DNA of 64,000 nt from Membranipora membranacea (taxonomy: Eukaryota; Bryozoa; Gymnolaemata; Cheilostomatida; Membraniporidae): contig OU612070.1 in assembly GCA_914767715.1 (NCBI GenBank), positions 4,853,501 through 4,917,500 of the forward strand. Reading direction: 5' to 3'. Made by a program: the position numbers and the translations under genes. Position 1 is the first letter of the stretch, and each line of letters begins with the position of its first letter. Positions 38,258 through 50,329 of this stretch are shown here, piece by piece. Under the pieces are notes generated by a model. It worked only from the letters and a program-made list of their open reading frames with translations, was not told the DNA's origin and made no database searches.

Positions 38258-41200
38258 CATGGTAAGCATACTTATCAAATTATACTTGCATTCATCCCAA
38301 CATTAGTTTCAAGGTTATTCATCGGGTTGTAAATTTCTCTACCTTATCTTCAAAAATATCTGTATAATTTACAAACAGCTTGTTTGACAGTGCCATCAAG
38401 ATGTCTAATCTCCAAAGTTAAAACCATAAATCTGCCGATTTTTTACAGAATTAATATTCTAACTTTTACACGTGTGACAACAATTCTAAATTTCAACAGA
38501 ACAAAAAGTTTTATTGTATACCTCTGCAGATCCAAAGATCTTAATGTGTTTATCTCTACATTTATTTATAACATAATTAATAACAAATAACTGGCTGTGT
38601 GAGCTCATCCAATTTTTTTAATTCTATTTAGCATAAGTTAGAAGGAGACACCTATAAGGTGTACAGCCCATATGGCAAAGGAGAGAAGGCCATCGTCTGG
38701 AGTCTTCTTGGACTCTCAGTCCTTCTCTTCGTAGGAAATGCTGTTCTTACAGTCAAGACCTACGGTGACATGACCGGTAAGTTGACTGCAGCAAACAGTT
38801 CATACATTACATTGACAACTTCATGGAAATTTGAGAATCTTCATTCATGCTGATTACTGTCGAAGCATGAATAAATTGCCTCACTTAATAATCATAGCAG
38901 ATCGTTACTAGAATTCATGAACACCCTCAAATATATCTGGTACACCAAAAATTGAATTTATGAAATCTGAATCATGTTTGTGAAGAATTTCCCATCTGGT
39001 GCAAAAATAACTTGAACATTTTAGTTTTACTTAGTTTGAAATGGTTTAGTAATGTATAGTAATAATATACCTTGATTTGGCATAGAAACTTATCAACTAA
39101 ATGTTTTTATTTTGTCCAGGAACTGTAACAGACCTTTCACTGAAACTTAGTGACTTGGAGAGCAAGTTTGAGAACTTCGAGTCTACTGAGGTAAGTTAAT
39201 ATTAATAATCAAATTTAATAAGTCAACGAGTTCATAAGAAAATTTATTAAAATAGATGAAAAATTGATGCACCAAAAATCCCAAACCTCTGGGGACCACA
39301 AATTGTTGTCTTAATTAAGAAAAGTATGAATAGCATTGAGATCTGGCTGAATGGACCAATTTTCCTTGTCTGAGTTAACAGGAGTTCTGAATAATAAAAT
39401 CTGAATTGCACTGTATTAAGGATCATGTGTTTTACCCATTGCTTGATTGACGAGCTGTGACCATAATTTATCAAATCATGGCAATAGATAGCATAGCAAT
39501 AAGTTGTTTAATTTTTCAGTCAAGAAACAAGAGAGCTGTAGGCAAGGCCTACTATGATCCAAAGAGCCACTGTGCATGCCCCGCTGGACCACCAGGTATG
39601 AGATGGAATGCAATTAGTTTTCATTCAAACAGTTGATAATTATTTAATAACGCTGCGTAGAAGAAATATTAAAAAACCACAATACATCTTCGGTATTTTG
39701 TTAATGAAAAGTGACTAAGTAGAATATTGAGGAGGAGTGATCTGTCTTTAAGGTATGTGTTTAAACATTCAAATTTATGACTTGTAGGACCAATGGGACC
39801 AGCAGGACCAGTTGGACCAGTTGGACCAGCTGGACCAGTCGGTTACACTGGTGCTACTGGAGCCCCTGGCAAGGACGGATACGATGGTCTTCCAGGACTC
39901 AACGGAGCTCCAGGACCAATGGGACCAAAGGGAGAGATGGGAGATGATGGTCTCCATGGTTCCCACGGACGTATTGGAGCCACTGGTGCCACTGGTATCA
40001 TTGGAGCCGTAGGAGCTCCAGGATATGATGGACTCCCAGGAGCCACTGGATTGAAGGGACATAGAGGAGCCAGCGGTCTCCCAGGATATGACGGACTTCC
40101 AGGACCACAAGGAGATAAGGGAGATAGAGGAGCCATGGGATTCACCGGTCTTACTGGAGCAATGGGACCAGCTGGAGCTGATGGACTCAACGGAGCTGAT
40201 GGATATGATGGCCTTAATGGAGCTGATGGAGCACCAGGACCAATGGGACCAATGGGACTCACTGGAGCACCAGGAATGGATGGTTATGATGGTCTTAACG
40301 GTGCCCCAGGAGCTAAGGGAGACAGAGGATCCATGGGATTCACCGGTCTTACTGGAGCTATGGGACCAGCTGGAGCTGATGGACTCAACGGAGCTGATGG
40401 ACTTAATGGCTCACCAGGAGCCCCAGGAGCTGATGGCTATGATGGACTTAATGGAGCTGATGGAGCACCAGGACCAATGGGACCAATTGGATTCACTGGA
40501 GCACCAGGAATGGATGGTTATGATGGTCTTAACGGTCTTAACGGAGCTAAGGGAGATAGAGGAGCCCGTGGATATACCGGAGCAGCAGGAGCTGATGGAC
40601 TTAATGGTGCTGACGGAGCTGATGGACTCAATGGATATGATGGAGCCCCAGGCGCTCAAGGACCAATGGGACCAATGGGACCAATTGGACCAGTTGGACC
40701 AGTTGGACTTACTGGAGCTATGGGACCAGCCGGATATGATGGAGTTCCAGGTGCTGTTGGAGCCCCAGGACTCGATGGTGTTGATGGTCTTAATGGTGCC
40801 CCAGGACGCATGGGTCCAATGGGACCAGTTGGACCAGCTGGACTTGATGGCTATGATGGACTCAATGGTGCCCCAGGACCAGTCGGCCCAATTGGACCAG
40901 TTGGACCAGTTGGACGTACCGGAGCTGCTGGAAGAAATGGAGCTATGGGACCAGCTGGAGCTGATGGAGCTGATGGGGTCGATGGACTTAATGGTCTTAA
41001 TGGAGCTGCTGGAGCTCCAGGACTTAATGGATATGATGGTATTCCAGGAGCTGATGGAGCCCCAGGTCTTCCAGGTAAGTGACTATTTACAGTTTTAATG
41101 TAGATTTCCCTGCATTCTCTCATATTTCACCAAAGGGTAGGATGAGATGTTTCTAGATTACCAAAATAATTTTATACTGTTTTTCACGATCATCATAAGC

Positions 41201-43385
41201 AAATGTATCATCAACTATCTTCAGTATACAATCTTGTTCAGGACTTGATGGAGCCAGAGGATTTAGAGGGCCAATGGGACCAGGTGGACCAGTCGGACGT
41301 ACTGGAGCTATGGGACCAGCTGGAGCTGATGGACTCAATGGACTTAATGGACTTAATGGAGCTGATGGACTCAATGGAGCTCCAGGAGCTGCAGGTGTCC
41401 CAGGATCTATGGGACCAAGAGGATTCAGAGGTAAGCTAAGTTTTGTTTTGAGCTTATAGCATGAGAGGACATCAAATATGCATGTCAAAACACAAGGATT
41501 ATAAATCAAAATCATCTCTTCGAAGCCCTGATATAAGAAAATGAAAAGTATGTGGAACTTACTGTCGTCATTTTAGTAACACAAAGTTGAGAATTTTGTT
41601 CCTAACTAACCAAGATTATAAATGATTTGTTGTCAATTATTTTTGTGAATATCTAATGCTTGTAGGACTCGATGGACTTGATGGACTCAATGGAGCTCCA
41701 GGAGCCCCAGGAGCTAATGGTCTTGATGGAGCCCAGGGTGCCAGAGGTGCTAGAGGACCAGCTGGACGTGTTGGATCTAGAGGACCAGCTGGATTTGACG
41801 GACTTGATGGACTCAACGGAGCTCCAGGAGCCCCAGGAGCTAATGGTCTTGATGGACTCAATGGAGCCAGAGGTGCTAGAGGACCAATGGGACCAGGTGG
41901 ACCAGTCGGACGTACTGGAGCTATGGGACCAGCTGGACTTAATGGATTTAACGGACTTGATGGGCGTGATGGACTCAATGGTGCTCCAGGACCAGCCGGT
42001 ATGAATGGCCTCAACGGACTCAATGGAGCCAGAGGAGCTAGAGGACCAGCTGGAGCTGATGGAGCCAATGGACTTAATGGACTCACTGGAGCCCCAGGAG
42101 CCCCAGGAGCTGCTGGACCAGCCGGACGTAATGGAGCTAGAGGACCAGCTGGAGCTGATGGACTTAATGGACTCAATGGACTTAATGGACTCACTGGTCG
42201 TCCAGGAGCTAGAGGACCAGCTGGAGCTGATGGTCTCAATGGACTTAATGGAGCTGCTGGAGCACCAGGACTCAACGGAGCTAGAGGACCAGTAGGACCA
42301 GCTGGACTCAATGGTCTTAACGGGCTTGATGGACCAGCAGGTGCTCGCGGACCAAGAGGATTTGTTGGACCAGTTGGAGCTAGAGGAGCCAGAGGTGGTA
42401 GAGGTAAGTCACCAGTTCATAATTCGATATTTGTGAGTAGAGCCTACAACACACGATAAGCAATGCACTGAGAATGAATATCCTTAATAAAAATATAACA
42501 ATTATTTAACATAATACAGATAACCATTTATGCAATTTTATACATTCAATTTTAGGACTCACTGGAGCTGCAGGACCAGCCGGAGCTGATGGTCTTAATG
42601 GACTTAATGGGCTCAATGGAGCCCCAGGACCAGCCGGTCTTAATGGTCTTAATGGAGCTAGAGGACCAGCAGGTGCTCGTGGAGTAGCCGGACGCCCTGG
42701 ACCAGCTGGACGTGCTGGAGCCAGAGGACCAGCTGGATTTGATGGACTTGACGGTCTTAATGGACTCAACGGTGCCCCAGGACCAGCAGGACCACGTGGT
42801 GCTAGAGGAGGCCGTGGAGGACGTGGACCAGCAGGATCTGATGGACTCAACGGACTTAACGGACTCAACGGACTTAATGGACTCAATGGAGCTAGAGGAC
42901 CAGCAGGAGCTAATGGACTCAACGGACTCAATGGAGCTAATGGCCGTGATGGACTCAACGGTCTTAATGGACTCAATGGTCTTAATGGACGCACCGGACG
43001 TACTGGACGCACCGGGGCTTCAGGACGCGATGGACTCAACGGACTTAATGGACTCAATGGAGCTAGAGGACCAGCAGGAGCTAATGGTCTCAACGGACTC
43101 AATGGACTCAATGGAGCTAATGGCCGTGATGGACTCAATGGTCTTAATGGACTCAACGGTCTTAATGGACGCACCGGACGTACTGGACGCACCGGAGCTT
43201 CAGGACGTGATGGACTTAACGGACTCAATGGACTCAATGGAGCTAATGGCCGTGATGGACGTACTGGACGCACCGGAGCTTCAGGACTCAACGGGCTTAA
43301 TGGGCTCAACGGACTCAACGGTCTTAACGGACGTGATGCTTATGGTCTTCGCAGACGCGGCCATGGAGCTTACCACCACTACTAA
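38258..43385 (+). CDS. COL-C: membrane-anchored furin-site collagen
   Basis: Predicted 1112 residues. Exons: 38258-38260, 38632-38776, 39120-39190, 39520-39595, 39788-41074, 41242-41430, 41666-42403, 42556-43385; all phase-consistent GT-AG. The N-terminus begins MHKLEGDTYKV; the signal anchor is about residues 22-42. Residues about 55-69 show textbook heptads with Leu/Phe at spacing 4-3-4-3. RNKR is at 75-78, a short linker has two Tyr, and C91-A-C93 are the only cysteines. The Gly-X-Y region begins with a GYTGATGAPGKDG block shared with COL-B and COL-D. The four collagen exons move from Pro/Met-rich triplets at the N end to Arg- and Leu-Asn-rich, proline-poor triplets at the C end. It ends GAYHHY, as in COL-D. 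COL-D is its closest paralogue, with exon lengths matching or differing by multiples of three. Likely heterotrimer partner (inference). Confidence 0.9.
42820..43330 (+). repeat. Coding repeats in COL-C last exon
   Basis: Blocks of Gly-Leu-Asn triplets alternate with GRTGRTGRTGASGRDG and GARGPAGANG blocks. Near-identical copies start around 42890 and 43068, about 180 bases apart, and a shorter third version lies at about 43200-43290. COL-D has a related but shorter set with GAPGQNG units, so copy number has changed since duplication. Confidence 0.8.
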
Positions 43386-43390
43386 ATTAT

Positions 43391-43515
43391 GTATGTATAT
43401 CATTACATCATATATGATACATGATAATTATAATATCTCATGAATCTATCTAAAACAGTAACACACTGGTATAATATATCAAGTAATTTGAACAAATATC
43501 TTTTTGTCATTGCAG
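43391..43515 (+). other. COL-C 3' UTR intron
   Basis: GTATGT begins five bases after the stop codon, and the acceptor TCATTGCAG ends at 43515. COL-D has the matching pair (GTAGGT at 57157, CATTACAG ending at 57485), which supports real splicing. Confidence 0.7.
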
Positions 43516-43805
43516 ATACAACACTTTTTGGTGCCCATATGATACTCCAGAGATGCGACAAATCAGAACAACTCAGTATTTACACAGATACCCAGCTTCT
43601 ACACAGATAATAGATCCACACTAGTTGACTTCACCCTAGACAATAGACAAATTAGTAAATTCAATTTCTTTTCTCAACGCTCAATTTGAGGATCGCTCTA
43701 GATTTAGTTTGATGTTCTATCTCTGATGCTGATTCACATAATCTGTCATATACATCTGTTATTCTCTCTTACACAATGGGAATAAACTTATAAAACTACA
43801 AAAAA
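43516..43805 (+). other. COL-C terminal 3' UTR exon with poly(A) signal
   Basis: The exon is strongly conserved with 57486-57770 of COL-D, including TGGTGCCCATATGATACTCC and CTAGACAATAGACAAATTAG. AATAAA lies at 43781-43786. An open frame (WCPYDTPEMRQIRTTQYLHR, then ending IIDPH) is kept between paralogues with an in-frame 3-base indel, so an alternative C-terminus is possible. Confidence 0.75.
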
Positions 43806-44459
43806 CACTGTTCAAATTATTAGTTACAATATGGCCAATGGTTCTTACCTTGCAGCATCAGATTATCCCCAGTGCAGTGTACATGTCTTGGTGATATCTT
43901 CTGGCACACTGATGGTGTTGCTGTCTTTGTGGCTCAGCAAGTGGCAAATTGTAGCTTTGCAGACCACAAAAAAGTGGGAACTTCTCCTGCTAATTAGAAG
44001 CCTATTCTCCTTACAATAACACCATTAGAGGACTTGTCAAATTCAGGTACTCCACTTCAGATTTCCCTTGTTCAATTTGCTCAAAATGAGGGGTTAGACG
44101 CTCATAACACTAACTTAAACCAGCAAAAGTCAAAACATGGGTCCATTATAAAAGTTCAACTTAACTTATGGGAACAACACATGCAATATTTCCATTGGAA
44201 TCATGCCAGCTTCTTTTCTTTGAAGCAGTTATTAATTCCTATTAGGTTTTGTGTTTAGACAAGATTACTAGAAGGTTAACAATGCTAACAAGCAACATCC
44301 CAAATAAGACCCTCAACAGGTCCGGAAATCATTGCATTCTCATTTTTGTGTGGGTTGCTAGTCACCAGGGAGTACCATGCAATTCATCAACAAGCTGTAT
44401 CTGGCAAAATTATACACGTGGTTGGAGATCAGATGTGTGAACCATCTGACATACCTAGA
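43806..44459. other. Intergenic DNA, no gene seen
   Basis: Short open frames near 43831-44258 have hydrophobic runs but no recognised domain and no promoter or splice support. Confidence 0.3.
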
Positions 44460-44463
44460 AACC

Positions 44464-44538
44464 TAGCAAACCTAGAACACCTAGAAAACATTGAAAACAT
44501 TGAAAACATAGAGAACATAGTAAACATTGAAAACAAAT
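44464..44538. repeat. Simple repeat, GAAAACATA/ACCTAGAA-like
   Basis: Imperfect short repeats of CCTAGAAA followed by ACATTGAAA and ACATAGA-like units over about 75 bases. Confidence 0.7.
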
Positions 44539-44814
44539 CAAATATGACTCTGTAGTCTAACCAATTGCCATCTATTCGGGCTTAAGCATGCCTGACATTC
44601 CTCTGATGGCTGATTGGCCTGCTTGTGTTGTGAACCTCCAGCCTCCTCCAACTTACACCTCCAAAACTTACAAATCGGGTTGGTAGGTTTGATAGTTGTT
44701 TCTGGCAGAGTTTTTCGTGCTGATTGCAATTGGTAATAATGTACCTTATATAATGTTGCACAATAAGCGGCCTAATGCTGAAAATGCTGAAAATGCTGCC
44801 AAACAAAATGATGT

Positions 44815-46275
44815 TGTTTCAATTAGTGGATGTGCAAGTTATCGTGACTTATATCACCTGTATATAATCATCATTTAAGGTAATGTCAAAGACCGATCCG
44901 AATATCAACATATCATATATTGTTGGAAAGCTGCCGAGCTACTGAAAATGAATAGCTGAACAAAAACTTGATTCGATGACGTTGTGTCATTTTAGGGAGG
45001 AAATGAGGCAGAAAACGCTCTTTTTGTCAATGCAGATTGAGCAGTCAAATTAATTGCAAGAAATTTCAAATCAGGTGGAATGTATACTTAGAGATTGCGT
45101 TCATCGTAAAATATGATTTTCTTTGATATATGATTAGTCTAAATTGACTTTTTACGTCACGCCATACAACATATTTTTTTTGTGAAGCCGTGAAAATGTG
45201 TGAAATTTCAATCATTAATTCACAACAGATCATAGGCTCGAATCAAAATTAATTATGATTTTCTCTTAGAGTACTCTTTAAATGTCATACACATTGACTT
45301 TCAAAAAATTAGCTTGCATATTGCAATGACAGTAGCCTCTCGAATACGGCCTATATTTTCGCCACCTTTGCCTAACGTCAAACATGCTGTCCAAATAACC
45401 ATTATTGTGAACAAACAAAGTTTTTTTGAAAGTTCTCACATACGAAGCCGCTTTCATTAACCATGGTACACACAAGAAATGCCAAGATAATTTTTCATTG
45501 CATCTTCATTTTTTTTTAATTTAACGCAAAAGAATGCCAAAAAACAGCTATTTTTTGGGACTTTTGAGGTGTTTTTGGCCATTCTTTTGCGTTAAATTCA
45601 AGAAAAACAAAGATGCAGTGAAAAAATCTGTTGGCATTTCTTGTGTGCACCATGGTTAATGAAAGCGGCTTCGTATGTGAGAACTTTCAAAAAACTTTGT
45701 TTGTTCACAATAATGGTTATTTGGACAGCATGTTTGGCGTTATGCAAAGGTGGCGAAAATATTAGCCGTATTCGAGAGTCTACTGTCATTGCAATATGCA
45801 AGCTAATTTTTTGAAAGTCAATGTGTATGACATTTGAAGAGTACTCTAAGAGAAAATCATAATTAATTTTGATTCGAGCCTATGATCTGTTGTGAATTAG
45901 TGTTTGAAATTTCACATATTTTCACGTCTTCACAAAAAAAATGCGTTGTATGGCGTGACGTAAAAAGTCAATTTAGACTAGTCATATATCAGAGAAAATC
46001 AAATTTTATGATGAATGCAATCTCTAAGTGTACATTCCACATGTTTTGAAATTTTTTGCAACTAATTTGACTCCTCCATCTGCATTGACACAAACAGCGT
46101 TTTTTGCCTCATTTCCTCCCTAAAATGACACAACGTCATCGAATCAGGTTTTTGTTCAGGTATTCATTTTCAGTAGCTCGGCAGCTTTCCAACGGTATAT
46201 GATATGTTGATATTCGGATCGGTCTTTGACATTACCAACTGGCAGCGCATATTCGGATGGATTTGATGTTGATGG
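44815..46275. repeat. Older repeat split by a palindrome insertion
   Basis: Flanks 44821-44878 and 46237-46275 match, in inverse orientation, a single segment at 47866-48000. For example, AAGTTATCGTGACTTATATC corresponds to the complement of the 47970s, and CGGATGGATTTGAT at about 46255 is complementary to 47873-47892. The segment at 47866-48000 lacks the palindrome and thus looks like an unoccupied copy. Confidence 0.65.
44879..46236. mobile_element. 1358-bp near-perfect palindromic element
   Basis: Two 666-base arms (44879-45544 and 45571-46236) are near-exact reverse complements around a 26-base centre. The ends are GGTAATGTCAAAGACC and GGTCTTTGACATTACC. There is no open frame of note, so it is probably a non-autonomous fold-back DNA element. 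The arms show mismatches and small indels spread along their length. Transcripts would form long double-stranded RNA. Confidence 0.93.
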
Positions 46276-46433
46276 TGACTACATGTTGACCCTACCACTT
46301 TTTCAGTAGGTGGATTTTGAAAAACCTCTCAAATTTATAATGCTTGACACTATTTATTTATAAAATAAACATGTAGATAGGGGCCAATTGTGTTGATGGA
46401 TTGGATTATGAAGGGATTATTCTGGTTTGGCTG

Positions 46434-46600
46434 ATCGCTTCTCAGCCTATTGGCTAAGATCAAAGTGTCACTGCCAATGGCTGATTAGCGCCTGTTTCAG
46501 TTTCTGGCAGCTTGCTGCACACTTATGATTAGGAGATCCACCATGGCCATACCTCTAGGATGCATTCTAGTTTACTAGGATGTACCTGTGCTGGTATACG
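46434..46600 (+). mobile_element. U2 snRNA-derived SINE (copy 2)
   Basis: ATCGCTTCTCAGCC, then TATTGGCTAAGATCAA and AGTGT, follows the U2 snRNA 5' end with few changes over about 34 bases. It then switches to a non-U2 body (CACTGCCAATGGCTGATTAG, then CTGCACAC). That body aligns with 32714-32800. No complete U2 gene is present: the Sm site and 3' stem-loops are missing. Confidence 0.6.
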
Positions 46601-47860
46601 ACGTCCATATTAATTGCCAACTGATTTGTGGGTAATTATTTTATTTAGAAGACGAAACCTATAAAAAATACTGACAATGTAACAATGGAACAGGACAAGA
46701 CGAAATGATTTAACATGTGGTATGCAATGAAGCTAAACATGAAATTAAGTCATCATAGGATTACAAACAAAATTAATTTACAGCCATAGCAATGGATAGA
46801 AATCTCCACAAACAGTTTGCTACATATTAGGAACGCATCAGAATAAACTTATTCATTTAAAAAATTAGACTTACATGGTGTAGGGTTCTATAACATTTCT
46901 TGGAGCGAGCTGAAAACATGATACACAATAATAAATTTACTGGCGGCCAGAGATATACCTTCCTCTTGCTGAGGTGCCGCATGTAACAATGCTGGCTGAT
47001 GGTTAAAATGAATGAGTCATAGTCATAGCTATATAACATGGAACAATAGGAAAGCGCAAACAGCACAGGAATAGCTGGCTGCTATAGCTATGTTTGTACC
47101 AAAATGATTGGTTATAATGAAGACATTTAATAATAAATGCTAATTACCTTAATTAACTGGTCTTTTAAATTTCTTCTTGCATAAAAAGAAATATTCATAA
47201 ATAAAAATGTCCATCCCAAAACAGTATCACACTCTCAGTACGAGGACTCCAGGCAACTTGCGTCCCTCTTTAGGGGCAGCCCACCCTCTGTTTTGTCATA
47301 AACAGGGCTGATTGCTCTTGCCCATTCCTAAACCGATACTCAGAGGTCATAAATAAATGTAACACTGAAACTTGTGACATATATTATAATATATAATATA
47401 TATAACCAGCGGTAGTGTAGTAAGTATCATCATGCTGATCCCATAAATATGTTCACCAAATCTCCTGCCATGAAAACAAGACTCCAATATTTATTGTATT
47501 ATATATGTTTATTGAAGAAAAGTTACTATCAAATAACTGATCATCTCCCTCATTATATTGTTGTTACAAGGGTGGTGCCAGTGACCAACTGTTTGTTAAC
47601 TTTCCTCCCAATATTGGCTGAAATGCCTTAAAACTGCATCTTTTGTCACATGTTGAAAATTGATGCAGCGCTCCTCCCGCACCCACAACGCCCTACCCTA
47701 CCACCAAAATGTGGTATGGTAAATTATACAAAGTCATACAACATCATCTCATTGGAATTTTTTTTGCGCTCAGTACCAGAAAAAAAATTGAAACAAGAAA
47801 AGAAACAGAAAGGAAATAATAGCATCAATGATGTTTGTCAAGTTGATAACATATGAAAAA
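46601..47860. other. Intergenic DNA, no gene seen
   Basis: Contains a short AT dinucleotide tract near 47380-47402; otherwise nothing supported. Confidence 0.35.
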
Positions 47861-47865
47861 CATCA

Positions 47866-48000
47866 GACATCAAAAAAATCAAATCCATCCGAAAATCCGA
47901 GGCAGATTTTACCGGCAGCAGAACTGTAAAAGTAATTTTGCTTTAATGATGACCATATACAGGTGATATAAGGCCCATGATAACTTGTACATGCGCTAAT
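47866..48000 (-). repeat. Unoccupied copy of the repeat split at 44.8-46.3 kb
   Basis: In inverse orientation it aligns with both flanks of the palindrome (44821-44878 and 46237-46275). About 80% of positions agree by eye in the better-matched half. Confidence 0.65.
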
Positions 48001-48093
48001 TCTGACATACTCTCTCAGATTTTTGATGTTTTTAAACCATTCATCATTATTTTTTTATTACTTGCTGGCAGTATCTTTGGTCATTAACATGGG

Positions 48094-48132
48094 CGTCAGA
48101 AGGGGTGCTCAGGGTGCTCAAGTGAGCACCCC
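48094..48132. repeat. GGGGTGCTC hairpin
   Basis: GGGGTGCTCAGGGTGCTC faces GAGCACCCC with a short loop. It resembles termini or remnants of DNA transposons, but no partner end was found. Confidence 0.35.
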
Positions 48133-48134
48133 TT

Positions 48135-49930
48135 TGGAGGTTTTAAATTTTTTTCTTTTTTAACAATTGGAACTCGAAGTCTTCTAATATCGCTAGAACT
48201 TTCAATTGGGGCCCGGACAAGAGGCTGTTGCTGTTAAATATTTTTGGTATCATGCTTGGTGTTGCTCATTCACAAAAGTTGGCTGGTATGTACCAGAATG
48301 TCTCTTTTTGGGTCTTGGATTTAGAAAAATTTCCGTCGACAGTAGCATTTCTAGCCACTTTTTGCAAAGGCTGCCACCAGAGAAAGTTTAATTAGAAATA
48401 ATAATACTGATATCTGGAATTTCATTGGAAATGTAGAAGAGTACCACTTCTGATGTCAAGACAATTCATCATTTTGAGCGTGGAAAATTAGGCGTAATTG
48501 ATCTAACACTAAGAGTGTTTCCAGACTTGATATTCATTTCACACCAAACATGTAGATATATGTCAACATGGAGGCGGTCGTTGGACAGGGGAAAGAGCCT
48601 TGGGGCTCAGACTGATAGAAAATATTTTTGCATCATTTTCGATTATCTCTCGATTACCATGTCTTGAATTGTCATAAGAGGGAGACCCATAGAAAAGGCA
48701 TTGTCACTCAATCAGAACACAGGTGTTTACACCAATAGTAATGAAAGCCCAGAAAATGTGTCAATTTAGCATCTATGGTTTAAAGGGTGGTTTAAATTTC
48801 GTCTTTTGGCTGTTATGTATTTGTTATGTGGGGGTTGCACTCAAAAAATATGGGTATCACATAATGACTTGCTCCGTATTGTAGACATGATATATTTTTT
48901 TCTATCATCAGGAGGTTAGATGTTCTTTAATGCCATGGTACCCACAGGATGAGTAATGAAAGCTCTTCTGCATTTGTTTATTTGCACCGCAGTTTTACCT
49001 TTGCTTCGATTTTGGTCATTGCTTCTTTTTTGATGCAAAACTTCATTTCTTATCAAAATCAGAATTGGCCCATCCCTTCGTTTAATGACCATGAGGGGTT
49101 TGATGGGTTCAGGGCACACGGTCTCAAGCAAGCTGCCAGTATTTGTCAACTCATCTGTACTTACCATTTATCCAGGAGTGGGTAGAAAATCAGATATAGG
49201 TTACTCGATTTTTACAGCAAAGCATTCAAAAGCTCGAATGATTGTTGTATTCATTTAATATTTTGTTGATTAAGGAGTAAACTCTCTCGGATAGATCTGA
49301 AAGATATTAATCCGGGTGTCATTGCATCCAAAATGATGAAAAATATGAAACAGCGAAATAATCAGCGGGAAACCAGTGGTGACCAGGCACTGAAAGTTCA
49401 AAATCTAAAATAACCTGAATATGTTCAATGTTTTCATTAAACACACATTTGTTTGATTGACTGATGATAACAGTAAGCGTTATCAAACAATCTCGGATAT
49501 TGCTACGGTATCTTATCGCTGTTGTACTGTTGACTACATATCGCTTGTATCATGCTATGAACTAACTTGATAGGTGTCTTATATAAATTACAGTTATTAT
49601 CAGCAATGACAGAAAAAATATCTTAAAAAAAAGGAAAACCATTATAGGTAGACTTTGGAGCGTTGTCATGAACATTGTCATTGGGAAATTTAATTTTCTC
49701 TTTTCGAATAAATAGCATCATGGACATTAAACCATGCCGTAGATGATACCTTTCTTAATAGACCCTGTTCCACTGGACCCGTACTTATGCGGAGAAGAAG
49801 CACAATGGAAGTCCAGGCCCCTGGCATGACAGTTACGATAGACATACATATGCAAGGTGTGGGATGTCTCTGAGCATTGGCACAGCTTCTGACTATGGAC
49901 ATTATGAGACCATAAATATAATAATATAGT
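48135..49930. other. Intergenic DNA, no gene seen
   Basis: Short open frames on both strands at 48206-48391 and 48916-49185 have no domain or splice support. Confidence 0.3.
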
Positions 49931-49933
49931 TAC

Positions 49934-50325
49934 TGCACTATATAAGATAAGTATAACGCAATAATTGATAAGCTTTACCCTACAATACCAATGACCGACT
50001 TCTTAGTCTGTAATTCAGCTTGACTAGACAACTGCTATGAAAGCATCTCTGCTCCAACCTTGTCACCTGTTTCTAGGCTGTTGGTGGCCAATCTTTACCT
50101 ACATGATCATGGACAGTTTTCCAGCCTTATCATTCTTTACTTTACTGCACTATATCAGTTAAATATAACGCAATGATTGATAAGCTTTACACTACAGCAC
50201 CAATGACCGACAACTGCTATGAAAGCATCTCTGCTTCAACCATGGCACCTGATTCTAGGCTGTTGGTGGCCAACCTTTACCTACATGATCATGGAGAGTT
50301 TTCCAGCCTATATCATTCTTTCAGA
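49934..50325. repeat. Local tandem duplication, ~212 and ~180 bp
   Basis: Copy 1 is about 49934-50145 and copy 2 about 50146-50325. They share ATTGATAAGCTTTAC, CTGCTATGAAAGCATCTCTG and CTACATGATCATGGA. Copy 2 lacks a stretch of about 30 bases that copy 1 holds. The 110-codon open frame over copy 2 has no counterpart in copy 1, so coding is unlikely. Confidence 0.85.
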
Positions 50326-50329
50326 CTGG

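Noticed and set aside
46434-46468. Functional U2 snRNA gene
   Set aside because: Only the first ~34 bases match; the Sm site and 3' stem-loops are absent.
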